The notes under the pieces are model-generated. The model did no database searches and was not told the origin of the DNA. It was given only the letters and a program-made list of their open reading frames with translations. Source: an uncultured Bacteroidota bacterium (GTDB lineage Bacteria > Bacteroidota > Bacteroidia > Chitinophagales > LD1). From it: a stretch of DNA of 32,355 bases. Position 1 is the stretch's first letter. Each line of letters opens with the position of its first letter. The DNA is taken from assembly GCA_903917755.1 (NCBI GenBank), contig CAIXBT010000321.1:1-32355 (forward strand). The letters run 5' to 3'. Below are positions 24,329 through 32,218 of this stretch, piece after piece. The position numbers and the translations under genes were made by a program.

Positions 24329-26533
24329 TCAATTCGCCAGTTCGCTCATAAACTTGATGCGAACCAGTTGTATCTCATCAATTTCTATGCCATCAGCACT
24401 AAATTCATCCATGGCAGCATCAAGAGAATCGGTTTCTGCCGAACGGAAGTAATCGTATATATCCTTCACCAGATCTTCGTCCATTATGTTGTTGAGGTGG
24501 TAGTCGATATTGAGTTTGGTGCCAGAATGAATAATGGTCTCCAGCTCTACGATCATATCCTTGCGGCTGATACCCAGAGTCCGGGCCAGATCATCGAGGC
24601 TGATACGCTTGTCTATGGCCTGAATGATCTTGATCTTCTCGCCGGCTTTATTGGCTACCGAACGCACAATGAAATCTGTAGGACGATCTATGTCATTGTC
24701 ATCGACATATTGCTTGATCATCTCTATGAATTTCTTGCCATAACGTTCTGCTTTGCCTTTGCTTACACCTATGATCCCTGCCATTTCATCCATAGTGATG
24801 GGATACTTCGTGGCCATCTCTTCGAGAGAGTTTTCCTGGAATATCACATAGGTAGGAAGATTGTTTGCCTTTGCTATCTTCTGGCGCAGGTCTTTTAGCA
24901 TGTTCAGCATCTGAGGGTCCACCACGCTGCGGTTGTTAGCATTTTCCTCTACGATAGTTTCATTTGCTTCTTCTTCATAATTATGATTCAGGGCCACCTC
25001 TACTTTAGTAGGTTTTTTGATGAATGCATGGCTCTTATCATTCAGCTTAAGGATGCCATATTGCTCAATGTCCTTATCTACCAGACCGATCATCATGGCA
25101 TTGCGCAAAACCGAATTCCAGTGATGTTCATCTTTATCTGAACCCGCACCGAACAGCGGCAGTTTATCATATTTGAAATCAGTGATCTCTTTCGACTTTT
25201 TGCCGATCAGAAATTTGACCAGATAAGGAAGGTCATGATTTTCCTTGACAGAGGCAATGGCCTCAACCGCGATCTTGGTATCCTGGGTTACATCTATTCT
25301 TTCTTTTGGATGGCGGCAGTTATCACACATGTTATTGCACTGCTCAGTTCGGTATTCTTCTCCGAAATAGTGTAATATGAACTTCCTGCGGCATTCGGCA
25401 GACTCGACATAAGCGACAGTCTCATTGACCAGCTGCAGGCCCCTTTCGCGTTCTGCTACGGTCTTGTCGCGGAGGAGTTTTTCCAGTTTTGAAATATCCT
25501 TATAGCTGAAATATACTACACAGTCACCTTCCATACCGTCTCGTCCTCCACGACCGGTTTCCTGATAGTAGTTTTCGAGTGATTTAGGAATATCATAATG
25601 TATAACATAGCGAATGTCCGGTTTATCAATACCCATTCCAAATGCGATAGTAGCCACGATCACATCGGTATCTTCCTGCAGGAAAGCATCCTGAGTGTGG
25701 GCGCGTATCTTATTGTCAATCCCGGCGTGATATGGGGCAGCTTTGATGCCATTAGCTCGGAGCACCTCTGCGATATCGTCTGCCGTCTTGCGATTTATCA
25801 CATATACGATACCTGATTTGCCGGTGCGCTGTTTGATGAATTGCACCATATTCTTAATGGCGAGCTGAGGTGTCTTTTTGGGTCTTATTTCATAATACAG
25901 ATTTGGCCTGTTGAAAGAAGATATGAATATCTCTGGCTTGCGGAGGTTGAGTGTTTTGACAATGTCGCTCTGGACCTTTGGTGTGGCTGTGGCTGTGAGC
26001 GCAATGATGGGAAAATCGCCCTGCAGCACATCTACTATCTCTTTGATACGCCTGTACTCAGGACGGAAATCATGGCCCCATTCTGAGATACAGTGTGCCT
26101 CATCCACTGCTACGAAAGAGATCGGCACCTCTTTGAAAATATCTGTAGTTTCCGGTTTGGTCAGTGTCTCAGGTGCTACGAAGAGCATTTTGGTTTTACC
26201 CTCTTTGATATCTTTTATCACCTTATTTCTCTCTGTACGGTTGAGAGAAGAGTTCAAAAAGTGAGCTATATCATCGTTTGAAGAGTAATTTCTGACTAGA
26301 TCCACCTGATTTTTCATCAAGGCGATGAGCGGTGAAATAATGATCGCGACGCCATCCATCATCATGGCCGGCAGTTGATAGCACAATGATTTTCCGCCGC
26401 CTGTGGGCATGATGACAAAGACATCTTTGCCAGCCATGAGGCTTTTAATTATTTTTTCCTGCTCCCCTTTGAATTTTGTAAAACCAAAATATTCGTTGAG
26501 GGCGGTTTTGAGGGATAATTCTGCTACTGCCAT
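24329..26533 (-). CDS. recQ: ATP-dependent DNA helicase RecQ
   Basis: RecQ unwinds recombination and repair intermediates in the 3'-5' direction. Walker A is MPTGGGKSLCYQLPA (Lys48), the DEAH box lies at 144-147 in VDEAHCISEWGHDFRPEY, and motif VI is QETGRGGRDG. The RQC zinc module uses CRRKFILHYFGE and CNNMCDNCRHP, followed by a winged-helix region. The HRDC domain (about 550-630) contains LPTYVIFQENSLEEMA, and a C-terminal helix-turn-helix-like extension of about 100 residues (ISLDDLARTLGISRKDM) follows, as usual in Bacteroidota RecQ. A 22-bp perfect palindrome lies 20 bases upstream of the ATG. Genes for a secreted transglutaminase-like protein and a lipoprotein follow on the same strand. 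Confidence 0.96.
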   Translation of the reverse strand: MAVAELSLKTALNEYFGFTKFKGEQEKIIKSLMAGKDVFVIMPTGGGKSLCYQLPAMMMDGVAIIISPLIALMKNQVDLVRNYSSNDDIAHFLNSSLNRTERNKVIKDIKEGKTKMLFVAPETLTKPETTDIFKEVPISFVAVDEAHCISEWGHDFRPEYRRIKEIVDVLQGDFPIIALTATATPKVQSDIVKTLNLRKPEIFISSFNRPNLYYEIRPKKTPQLAIKNMVQFIKQRTGKSGIVYVINRKTADDIAEVLRANGIKAAPYHAGIDNKIRAHTQDAFLQEDTDVIVATIAFGMGIDKPDIRYVIHYDIPKSLENYYQETGRGGRDGMEGDCVVYFSYKDISKLEKLLRDKTVAERERGLQLVNETVAYVESAECRRKFILHYFGEEYRTEQCNNMCDNCRHPKERIDVTQDTKIAVEAIASVKENHDLPYLVKFLIGKKSKEITDFKYDKLPLFGAGSDKDEHHWNSVLRNAMMIGLVDKDIEQYGILKLNDKSHAFIKKPTKVEVALNHNYEEEANETIVEENANNRSVVDPQMLNMLKDLRQKIAKANNLPTYVIFQENSLEEMATKYPITMDEMAGIIGVSKGKAERYGKKFIEMIKQYVDDNDIDRPTDFIVRSVANKAGEKIKIIQAIDKRISLDDLARTLGISRKDMIVELETIIHSGTKLNIDYHLNNIMDEDLVKDIYDYFRSAETDSLDAAMDEFSADGIEIDEIQLVRIKFMSELAN

Positions 26534-26537
26534 AATG

Positions 26538-26575
26538 TTAAATTATTTTCATTTTCTGAGGCCGCGGCCTCAGAA
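26538..26575 (-). promoter_or_regulatory. recQ leader: perfect 22-bp palindrome and mini-ORF
   Basis: TTCTGAGGCCGCGGCCTCAGAA (26554-26575) is a perfect, GC-rich palindrome in an AT-rich spacer. As RNA it folds into a 9-bp stem with a CGCG loop, about 20 bases before the recQ ATG. A four-codon ATG frame (MKII, 26552-26538) sits between hairpin and gene. No T-tract follows, so it is not a terminator. It may be an operator or a translation-control hairpin. Confidence 0.55.
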
Positions 26576-26604
26576 CAAATTCTTCTCTTTTGTCAATGTC
26601 CTAC

Positions 26605-26632
26605 GAAATATAATATAAAAAAAACGATTCAA
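26605..26632 (-). promoter_or_regulatory. candidate promoter for recQ
   Basis: On the minus strand TTG (26632-26630), 17 bases and TATATTTC (26612-26605) match the Bacteroidota form with one mismatch in the last base. Transcription from here would include the palindrome in the leader. Confidence 0.35.
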
Positions 26633-26728
26633 TGCCAAAAAGGGTCACAAGATTATCATTCTAACAAATAGTTTGTTGTGAAAGTTTTTTAAAACCAAGC
26701 TAGTATTCGGTGATATGCTCTGAATAGT

Positions 26729-26736
26729 TAAATTTG
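26729..26736 (+). promoter_or_regulatory. -7 box candidate for manC
   Basis: TAAATTTG is a perfect TAnnTTTG, 38 bases before the ATG. No TTG at the usual spacing was found. Confidence 0.4.
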
Positions 26737-26761
26737 CAGTTCTATTTTTTTAACAACCGTT

Positions 26762-26766
26762 AGGAG
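26762..26766 (+). promoter_or_regulatory. Shine-Dalgarno sequence of manC
   Basis: AGGAG lies 8 bases before the ATG at 26775. Most genes in this window lack such a sequence, as is normal in this phylum, so this one stands out and confirms the start. Confidence 0.5.
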
Positions 26767-26774
26767 CATTCTGG

Positions 26775-27854
26775 ATGAAACATGTACATGTAGCCATCAT
26801 GGCAGGGGGAATAGGCAGCAGATTTTGGCCTCAAAGCCGAAGCTCCAAGCCCAAACAGTTTTTGGACATACTGGATACCGGCAAAACGCTTTTGCAGATC
26901 ACCTATGATCGCTTTATAAATATTTGTCCCTCAGAGAATATACACATAGTGACTCTTGATGAATATGAATATCTGGTCAAGGAACAGATACCTGGCATCC
27001 TGCCACATCAAATAGTCAAAGAACCCACACGTCGCAATACAGCCCCATGTGTGGCCTATATCTGTGACAAAATATATGCTAAAGACCCTGAAGCCAGTAT
27101 TATAGTCATACCATCGGATCACATCATCCTCTATGAGGATAAATTTCTGGAGATCATCGCAAAGTGCTTAGACTTTGTGGAGCAACATGATGCATTGGTG
27201 ACTCTTGGCATCAAACCCACCAGACCTTCTACAGGATATGGTTATATCCAGTATGACGAAGAGAAAAAAGAAGGAGAGTTCTATAAGGTCAAGACCTTCA
27301 CCGAAAAACCCGATGCTGAAATAGCCAAGACTTTTGTAAAAAGCGGAGATTTCCTTTGGAATTCGGGCATGTTCGTCTGGAAAGCAAAGACCATTCTTTA
27401 TGCCATGCACAAATACCTGCCCGAGGTAATGGATTGTTTCGCCGGTGCACAGGAACTATATGACACGCCCAAAGAAAAAGAATTCATAGACAGGGCCTAT
27501 TCTCAGTGTACCAATATTTCCATAGACTATGGTGTGATGGAGAAAGCCGACAATGTATATACGATCCCTTCGAAATTCGGATGGAGCGATATCGGCTCAT
27601 GGGACTCTCTATATGAGGTTTATCAAAAGGATTATCTCGGCAACGCAGTGATGGGCAAGAATGTCAAAATATATGATGCTGCCAATAATATGATCATGGT
27701 ACAAGATGGCAAACTGGTGGTACTGCAGGGGCTGGAGGGCTATTGTGTGGTGGATACCAAAGACGTACTCCTGATATGTCAGAAGTCTCAGGAGCAGCAG
27801 CTCAAAGAGATGACCATTGATTTAAAGAAAGACAATCTGGACCGCTATTTATAA
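26775..27854 (+). CDS. manC: mannose-1-phosphate guanylyltransferase
   Basis: The enzyme makes GDP-mannose from GTP and mannose 1-phosphate for glycan synthesis. The N-terminal nucleotide-binding signature IMAGGIGSRFWPQSRSSKPKQ is intact, followed by the base-binding segment EPTRRNTAPCVAY, IVIPSDHII, and FTEKPDAEIA with FLWNSGMFVWKA. The C-terminal part has IDYGVMEKADNVYTIPSKFG and WSDIGSWDSLYE. At 359 residues it is the single-domain form without the fused phosphomannose isomerase. It diverges from recQ. No polysaccharide cluster is adjacent, so its products probably serve general glycosylation or capsule pathways encoded elsewhere. Confidence 0.94.
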   Translation: MKHVHVAIMAGGIGSRFWPQSRSSKPKQFLDILDTGKTLLQITYDRFINICPSENIHIVTLDEYEYLVKEQIPGILPHQIVKEPTRRNTAPCVAYICDKIYAKDPEASIIVIPSDHIILYEDKFLEIIAKCLDFVEQHDALVTLGIKPTRPSTGYGYIQYDEEKKEGEFYKVKTFTEKPDAEIAKTFVKSGDFLWNSGMFVWKAKTILYAMHKYLPEVMDCFAGAQELYDTPKEKEFIDRAYSQCTNISIDYGVMEKADNVYTIPSKFGWSDIGSWDSLYEVYQKDYLGNAVMGKNVKIYDAANNMIMVQDGKLVVLQGLEGYCVVDTKDVLLICQKSQEQQLKEMTIDLKKDNLDRYL

Positions 27855-27943
27855 ACCCAATGGGCATGAGTATTGAGATAATAAAGCCGAGAATATTTCC
27901 TTGTCAATTGTCTCAAGTCTAATGTCACATTTCTTTTGATTTC

Positions 27944-29101
27944 ATGAATTTTAAAGGTTCCATACGTTCTAAACTACCAGGTGTAGGTACAACCATATTC
28001 ACGGTTATGTCTGCCTATGCGCGTGAGCATGACGCTATCAACCTGTCTCAGGGATTCCCTGATTTTCAGCCCGACTCGCTACTGCAGGGTGAAGTAGAAC
28101 GAGCCATAAAAAGCGGTAATAATCAATATGCGCCGATGGCGGGCCTGATTACACTCAGAGAAGGCATAGCAGCTAAGGCAGAAAGCCTCTACGGAGCAAA
28201 AGTAGATGGAGAGTCGGAGATCACTATCACAGCGGGAGGTACGCAGGCATTGTTTACTGCTATCGCTGCCATGATCAGCGAAAATGACGAGGTGATCTTA
28301 TTCTCGCCGGCTTATGACAGCTATGCTCCCGCGGTAGAACTGGCCGGTGGCAAGACCATCCACTATAATATGGAGGCGCCTGGCTTTGTGATCAACTGGA
28401 AGCAGGTGCAGAAGCTCATCACACAGCGCACCCGGATGATAGTGATCAATTCTCCCCACAATCCTACCGGCACGATCCTGACCGATAAGGATATGAAGGA
28501 ACTGCAAAAACTCACAAAAGATACCGACATCATCATCCTCAGTGATGAGGTATATGAGCATATCATTTTTGATGGTGAGATGCACCAGAGTGTGTTACGC
28601 TATCCGGCACTGGCTGAGAGAAGCATGGTGGTAGGTTCTTTCGGCAAGACCTACCATGCCACAGGCTGGAAGGTCGGCTACTGTATTGCCCCGCGTGAAC
28701 TGACAGCTGAGTTCAGAAAAGTACATCAGTTCAATGTTTTCTCAGTGAGCACACCTATGCAGTATGCCTATGCAGAGATATTGAATCATCCTCATCTCTA
28801 TCAGGAGCTGGGTGCTTTCTACCAACAGAAAAGGGATTTTTTCAGAGATGCGATCAAAGGTTCAAAGTTTGAACTTATGGATAGCAAGGGCACTTATTTT
28901 CAGCTCGTTTCTTACAAAAATATTTCTGAAGAAAAGGATACGGATTTTGTGAAATGGCTGACCAGAGAGTGGAAGGTCGCCGCGATACCAGTCTCTGTTT
29001 TCTATCATCGCAATTTAGATCAAAAGGTCATTCGTTTTTGCTTTGCCAAAGAAAATGAAACACTGGAAAAAGCAGCAGAAAAGCTTTGCAAAATAAAGTA
29101 G
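27944..29101 (+). CDS. methionine-type aminotransferase, PLP fold type I
   Basis: This class I/II aminotransferase of 385 residues shows INLSQGFPDFQPD near the N-terminus, NNQYAPMAGLITLREGIA, ITAGGTQALF, the substrate/cofactor motif NSPHNPTGTI (Asn-Pro pair), SDEVYEHIIFD and the Schiff-base lysine in GSFGKTYHATGWKVGY (Lys235). The combination resembles the methionine aminotransferase/kynurenine-oxoglutarate transaminase group (YbdL-like), which transfers the amino group of methionine, glutamine and aromatic amino acids to keto acids. Exact specificity is not determined. It follows manC after 89 bases without a visible terminator. Confidence 0.88.
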   Translation: MNFKGSIRSKLPGVGTTIFTVMSAYAREHDAINLSQGFPDFQPDSLLQGEVERAIKSGNNQYAPMAGLITLREGIAAKAESLYGAKVDGESEITITAGGTQALFTAIAAMISENDEVILFSPAYDSYAPAVELAGGKTIHYNMEAPGFVINWKQVQKLITQRTRMIVINSPHNPTGTILTDKDMKELQKLTKDTDIIILSDEVYEHIIFDGEMHQSVLRYPALAERSMVVGSFGKTYHATGWKVGYCIAPRELTAEFRKVHQFNVFSVSTPMQYAYAEILNHPHLYQELGAFYQQKRDFFRDAIKGSKFELMDSKGTYFQLVSYKNISEEKDTDFVKWLTREWKVAAIPVSVFYHRNLDQKVIRFCFAKENETLEKAAEKLCKIK

Positions 29102-29154
29102 AATTCATTTTCTTATTTTACGTCCTACTATAGTTTTAAATCCAATCAGTTTTT

Positions 29155-30168
29155 ATGAAAAAAATAAGTTCTATAATCTATCTATCAGTTTTTATAACCC
29201 TGTCACTCAGTATTTCTGCACAGGAAAAATCTTCCTATAAGATCATAAACCGGATCCATCTGGATGGCGATGGCGGCTGGGACTATCTTACGATGGATGA
29301 CGCGGCTGGACTGCTATATGTTTCGCATGGCACTGTGGTACAGGTCGTAGATGTAAAGACAAGCAAAGTGATCGCCACCATAGACGACACTAAGGGTGTG
29401 CATGGCATCGCAATAGCTTCTGAATTCGGCAAAGGATATATCAGCTGCGGCAAGGATTCAACAGTGGTGGTTTTTGACATAAAGACCTACAAAACGCTCA
29501 ATAGGGTCAAAGTAAATGGCTCTAATCCTGATGCTATATTATATGACCCCTTTTCCAAAAATGTTTTTGCATTCAATGGTCGCAGCAAAAACGTGACTGT
29601 GATCGATGCAAAATCAGATAAGGTGACCGGAAGCATACCTGTAGAGGGCAAGCCGGAATTCGCAGCGACGGATGAAAAAGGGAAAGTCTATGTCAATATC
29701 GAAGACAAAAACAAACTCTGCGTGATCAATAGCCAAACCCTGAAAGTAGAAAACAGCTGGCCGGTGGCACCTGTAGATGAGCCGAGCGGCCTCGCCATAG
29801 ACAATGTATCGCACAGGTTATTTACGGTCAGCGATAGTCATCTGGCTGTGATAGATGCTAAGACAGGTACAGTGATCGCTTCGCTGACCATTGGGAACAG
29901 AGTGGATGGAGTCGCATTTGATACTGGCCTGAAAAGGGCATATAGTGCCAATGGCGAAGGCACAATGACAGTAGTAGGAGAAGTGAACGGCACTTACAAA
30001 GTGATTGAAAATGTGACCACTCAAAAAGGAGCAAGAACCATAGCTGTAGATTCCAAGACACATCATATCTATCTGCCTACCGCAGAATTTCGTGAAGGCG
30101 AATCAGATAAACGGCGCGCTATGGTGCCGGGCACATTTATGGTGCTTGAGATAGCTCCCAATCCATAA
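29155..30168 (+). CDS. secreted YncE-like beta-propeller protein
   Basis: A signal peptide (MKKISSIIYLSVFITLSLSISA, cut before QEK) precedes about 315 residues made of repeated four-stranded blades. The repeated phrase V-x-D-x-K-T/S-x-K-V-I is visible as VVDVKTSKVIATI, VFDIKTYKTLNRV, VIDAKSDKVTGSI, VINSQTLKVENSW and VIDAKTGTVIASL. Five are clear; together with outer strands this fits a six- or seven-bladed propeller. YncE-like proteins bind nucleic acid or other ligands in the periplasm; no enzyme motif is seen. It follows the aminotransferase after 53 bases and converges on cysK with 15 bases between stops. Confidence 0.83.
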   Translation: MKKISSIIYLSVFITLSLSISAQEKSSYKIINRIHLDGDGGWDYLTMDDAAGLLYVSHGTVVQVVDVKTSKVIATIDDTKGVHGIAIASEFGKGYISCGKDSTVVVFDIKTYKTLNRVKVNGSNPDAILYDPFSKNVFAFNGRSKNVTVIDAKSDKVTGSIPVEGKPEFAATDEKGKVYVNIEDKNKLCVINSQTLKVENSWPVAPVDEPSGLAIDNVSHRLFTVSDSHLAVIDAKTGTVIASLTIGNRVDGVAFDTGLKRAYSANGEGTMTVVGEVNGTYKVIENVTTQKGARTIAVDSKTHHIYLPTAEFREGESDKRRAMVPGTFMVLEIAPNP

Positions 30169-30183
30169 AATCAATCATATTGT

Positions 30184-31095
30184 TCAAAATAAACCCTCTA
30201 CGCTCAGGTATCTTTCTCCTGTGTCATAAGAGAATGTAAGCACTTTTGAGCCTTTGGGGATCTCGGGTAATTTTTTTGCTACTGCTGCCAATGATGCACC
30301 GGAAGAAACACCAACGAATATTCCTTCTTTCTTTGCCGCCCGTTGTGCATATTCATATGCTTCCTCTTTGGTGACCTGGATCGTACCGTCCAGAATATCT
30401 ACATGAAGATTGACCGGAATGAAGCCTGCACCAATACCCTGTATAGGATGCGGACCGGGAGCACCGCCGCTGATGACAGGAGATGCAGCGGGTTCGACAG
30501 CGAAAACTTTCAGATCGGGAAATTTAGCTTTCAGTACTTCTGCCACTCCTGTAATGTGGCCGCCTGTACCTACCCCTGTGATCAGGTAATCGAGACCATC
30601 AGGAAAATCGGCCAATATTTCCTGCGCAGTAGTCCGTTTATGTGCCTCTATGTTTGCAGGATTGTTAAACTGCTGAGGCACCCATGAGTGAGGTGTAGAT
30701 GCAGCGAGCTCGTTGGCTTTTTCTATCGCCCCTTTCATGCCTTTCTCTCTTGGTGTCAGTTCGAACTCTGCTCCATACACCGCCATAAGCCTTCTGCGCT
30801 CGATACTCATACTTTCCGGCATCACCAGAATGATCCTATACCCCTTTACCGCGGCCACTATAGCGAGTCCTATTCCTGTGTTGCCGGATGTCGGCTCGAT
30901 GATCACTGAGTCTTTGTTGAGCAGCCCTTTCTGCTCTGCATCTTCTACCATAGCGAGTGCTATGCGGTCTTTGATAGATGCTCCGGGGTTGGCGCGTTCG
31001 AGTTTGACATATACTTCATGGTCATTGCCGAATAGCCTGTTGACGCGTACATGCGGTGTATTTCCTATGGTCTGCAAAATGTTTTGTGCCTTCAT
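30184..31095 (-). CDS. cysK: cysteine synthase (O-acetylserine sulfhydrylase)
   Basis: This fold-type II PLP enzyme converts O-acetylserine and sulfide to cysteine and acetate. The Schiff-base lysine is Lys42 in [11 protein letters not shown]; the substrate loop is [11 protein letters not shown] (69-79), the phosphate loop [11 protein letters not shown], and the C-terminal [12 protein letters not shown] completes the cofactor site. The length of 303 residues is normal for CysK/CysM; assignment to CysK is preferred because of the paired cysE. The ATG lies 38 bases after the cysE stop with no terminator between, so the two form one operon governed by the Cys-peptide leader. Confidence 0.94.
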   Translation of the reverse strand: MKAQNILQTIGNTPHVRVNRLFGNDHEVYVKLERANPGASIKDRIALAMVEDAEQKGLLNKDSVIIEPTSGNTGIGLAIVAAVKGYRIILVMPESMSIERRRLMAVYGAEFELTPREKGMKGAIEKANELAASTPHSWVPQQFNNPANIEAHKRTTAQEILADFPDGLDYLITGVGTGGHITGVAEVLKAKFPDLKVFAVEPAASPVISGGAPGPHPIQGIGAGFIPVNLHVDILDGTIQVTKEEAYEYAQRAAKKEGIFVGVSSGASLAAVAKKLPEIPKGSKVLTFSYDTGERYLSVEGLF

Positions 31096-31133
31096 GATGT
31101 GATGTTTTTATTTTAATAAATGGTTTGATGGTT

Positions 31134-31943
31134 TTAAATCATAAATTCAATGACGTTTTTCATCTCAGACCTGTCTCGGATCTTGACCTCGCTTTTCTGA
31201 TACACGACCGAAAATGCCGGCACACTTTCAGTAAGCCAGACATTGCCGCCTATCACAGAGTCATGGCCTATCGTGGTCTTGCCGCCCAGAATGGTACTGC
31301 CCGAATAGATGATCACATTGTCCTGAATGGTGGGGTGGCGTTTGACGGGAGCATTGCCTTTCTCTACTGTCAGTGCACCGAGGGTGACGCCCTGATATAT
31401 CTTGACATTAGCGCCGATGATCGTGGTCTCACCTATCACTATACCTGTGCCATGATCGATGAAGAAAGATGCTCCTATCTGCGCACCCGGGTGAATGTCG
31501 ATCCCTGTGCGGCTATGTGCATATTCAGATAGTATCCTTGGCAAAATGACGACTCCATTATTATACAAAATATGGGCGAGCCGGTGAATGGCTATGGCGT
31601 AGAAACCCGGATAGGCGATCACGACCTCTTCGAGTGAATTGGCTGCAGGATCGAAGGTGAGGATGGCCTCGGCATCCTTGATGAGCAGATCGAAGGTATC
31701 ATTCAACTCATCAAAGAAAATGTCAGATATAGAAGGGGCGGAACTGGATGCATCCAGCAGCGCTTCGAGTTTAGCCCGGAGCAGCGGCTCTCTTTGGCTG
31801 AGCAGATCTACTGTCAGCTCGCTACCCCAGCGCACAGGAAAGAGAAAATTTATTATCTCATCTGCGAAACTGTGTGCATGTATCATCTGTGCATAGCCGT
31901 TCGGGAAGCGTTTCTGGAAAGATCTTATTTTGTCTAAAAGCAT
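31134..31943 (-). CDS. cysE: serine O-acetyltransferase
   Basis: The enzyme acetylates serine with acetyl-CoA, the first committed step to cysteine, and feeds cysK directly downstream. The C-terminal half has the left-handed beta-helix repeats of hexapeptide acyltransferases (DIHPGAQIGASFFIDHGTGI, then VIGETTIIGANVKIYQGVTL) with the catalytic His in the DIHPG and DHGTG region. The N-terminal 130 residues are helical, as in the EpsC/SAT type. At 269 residues it is close to the family average. The 5' region, 25 bases before the ATG, contains the terminator of the attenuator leader. Confidence 0.93.
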   Translation of the reverse strand: MLLDKIRSFQKRFPNGYAQMIHAHSFADEIINFLFPVRWGSELTVDLLSQREPLLRAKLEALLDASSSAPSISDIFFDELNDTFDLLIKDAEAILTFDPAANSLEEVVIAYPGFYAIAIHRLAHILYNNGVVILPRILSEYAHSRTGIDIHPGAQIGASFFIDHGTGIVIGETTIIGANVKIYQGVTLGALTVEKGNAPVKRHPTIQDNVIIYSGSTILGGKTTIGHDSVIGGNVWLTESVPAFSVVYQKSEVKIRDRSEMKNVIEFMI

Positions 31944-31968
31944 ATGTCGTTTTTGTTTTTTAAGAAAT

Positions 31969-32000
31969 AAAAAAAGCCCCTCAGGGTGACTGAAGGGCTT
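31969..32000 (-). terminator. intrinsic terminator of the cysE leader (attenuator)
   Basis: On the minus strand the transcript has AAGCCCUUCAG, loop UCACC, CUGAGGGGCUU and a run of U (complement of 31975-31969). The stem has 11 pairs including one G-U. It lies upstream of cysE on the same strand, so it can only act as a premature terminator for the cysE-cysK message. Its 5' arm (31990-31997) is perfectly complementary over 8 bases to the leader segment at 32040-32047. Confidence 0.85.
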
Positions 32001-32026
32001 AGAATATATTTTTTTGTTGTGATATA

Positions 32027-32098
32027 CTACATGGCAAATCCCTTCAGCGGCGCTGACTCAGCACAACAACAAACTGCAAAAGGATGATTTCTGTTCAT
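32027..32098 (-). CDS. Cys-rich leader peptide of the cysE-cysK operon
   Basis: An ATG at 32098 opens a 23-codon frame ending at TAG (32027-32029) on the minus strand; it is absent from the ORF track because of its length. The product reads MNRNHPFAVCCCAESAPLKG and three more residues. Three consecutive Cys codons, all TGT, lie at 32063-32071. Codons 18-20 overlap the antiterminator segment at 32040-32047. The peptide lies upstream of the terminator and of the two cysteine-making genes. Ribosomes starved of Cys-tRNA would stall on the triplet. This is a regulatory uORF; the peptide itself is unlikely to have a function. Confidence 0.82.
   Translation of the reverse strand: MNRNHPFAVCCCAESAPLKGFAM
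32040..32062 (-). promoter_or_regulatory. protector and antiterminator segments of the cys attenuator
   Basis: Minus strand, 5' to 3': GCTGA (62-58), TCAGC (56-52), GCTGA (48-44) and CTGAAGGG (47-40). TCAGC can pair with the upstream or downstream GCTGA. The downstream copy belongs to CTGAAGGG, which can instead pair with CCCTTCAG of the terminator (31997-31990). These overlapping alternatives are what an attenuator requires. Confidence 0.75.
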
Positions 32099-32107
32099 GA
32101 TCTTATA

Positions 32108-32135
32108 CGAAAATAACAATATTTGGAAAACCAAA
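32108..32135 (-). promoter_or_regulatory. weak promoter candidate for the cys leader
   Basis: On the minus strand TTTG (32135-32132), 16 bases and TATTTTCG (32115-32108) are near the consensus with one -7 mismatch and a short spacer. The -7 box ends 9 bases before the leader ATG. A small hairpin TTTGG-AAAA-CCAAA (32122-32135) overlaps the upstream element. Confidence 0.35.
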
Positions 32136-32218
32136 AGGATATTAGTGTTTTATAATTTATTTTAATGGATGAAGAGTGATCAATAATTATCTACCTTAGC
32201 TCTAATCAAAATATCTAT

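Noticed and set aside
31969-32000. The GC-rich hairpin before cysE as a terminator for a rightward gene
   Set aside because: No rightward gene ends there, and on the plus strand the stem has a C-A mismatch and no immediate T-tract; on the minus strand it pairs better and is followed at once by seven Ts.
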